A DNA stretch of 7,779 nt from an uncultured Microbacterium sp. (lineage in GTDB: Bacteria > Actinomycetota > Actinomycetes > Actinomycetales > Microbacteriaceae): contig CALANM010000096.1 of the NCBI GenBank assembly GCA_937926065.1, positions 1-7,779 of the forward strand, read 5' to 3'. Both the position numbers and the translations under genes were made by a program. The notes beneath the pieces were generated by a model. It was not told the origin of the DNA, made no database searches, and was given only the letters and a program-made list of their open reading frames with translations. This document shows positions 6,318-7,779 of this stretch, in pieces; within the stretch, counting starts at the first letter, position 1; each line of letters begins with the position of its first letter.

Positions 6318-6381
6318 GCCGCGCGGATGCAGATCGAGCCCGTGGCGCGGCGCGACTTCCGCTGCGGGCGACATGCATTCG

Positions 6382-7779
<1,398 letters not shown>

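Noticed and set aside
6318..6351. GCCGCGC/GCGCGGC repeat between mmsA and the 75-aa gene as an mmsA terminator
   Set aside because: The 7-bp stem has a 20-nt loop and no U-tract; in such GC-rich sequence it can arise by chance.

Overview
The window reads as chromosomal DNA from a high-GC actinobacterium, most likely a member of the Microbacteriaceae close to Microbacterium. The grounds are strong G/C preference at third codon positions, frequent GTG starts, TAnnnT-type -10 boxes with poor -35 boxes, and a garA/odhI-ftsR-MerR cluster that is an actinobacterial hallmark. The family assignment comes from recognising protein sequences, not from a search.

Layout. (1) Positions 1-227 (+) hold the C-terminal end of a ParA-family ATPase. 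It converges, across a 155-bp gap with two terminator candidates, on a minus-strand regulatory operon at 2182-383: garA/odhI-like FHA protein, FtsR-like MerR regulator, and a second MerR regulator of the Rv1830 type. The DUF151 nuclease gene that lies between the two MerR genes in Mycobacterium tuberculosis is missing. (2) Positions 2370-3815 hold a small unrecognised plus-strand gene with a Cys/His cluster, a minus-strand Csp3-like four-helix copper-storage protein that is extremely rich in Met and Cys, and, divergent from it, copC for an exported, membrane-anchored copper-binding protein. This looks like a compact copper-handling island. (3) Positions 3825-5225 (+) hold lpdA, dihydrolipoyl dehydrogenase, probably translated from a leaderless transcript. 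(4) Positions 5226-5437 are a non-coding convergent gap packed with strong hairpins. (5) Positions 6294-5438 (-) hold a two-gene operon: a 75-aa GGPLDG-motif protein overlapping a CYTH-domain triphosphatase-like protein. (6) Positions 7779-6382 (-) hold most of mmsA, CoA-acylating methylmalonate-semialdehyde dehydrogenase, whose 5' end runs off the window.

How the parts relate. GarA/OdhI inhibits 2-oxoglutarate dehydrogenase in other actinobacteria, and Lpd is the E3 subunit of that complex and of pyruvate dehydrogenase, so a regulator and a subunit of the same node lie about 1.6 kb apart. MmsA also feeds acyl-CoA into central metabolism. The Csp-like protein and CopC would handle copper on opposite sides of the membrane. 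No copper sensor or copper-export ATPase is visible. No rRNA, tRNA, CRISPR array, insertion sequence or phage gene was seen. I found no wholly new system. The least explained items are the Met-rich copper protein, the 116-aa Cys-cluster protein, the hairpin array after lpdA and the 75-aa partner of the CYTH protein.
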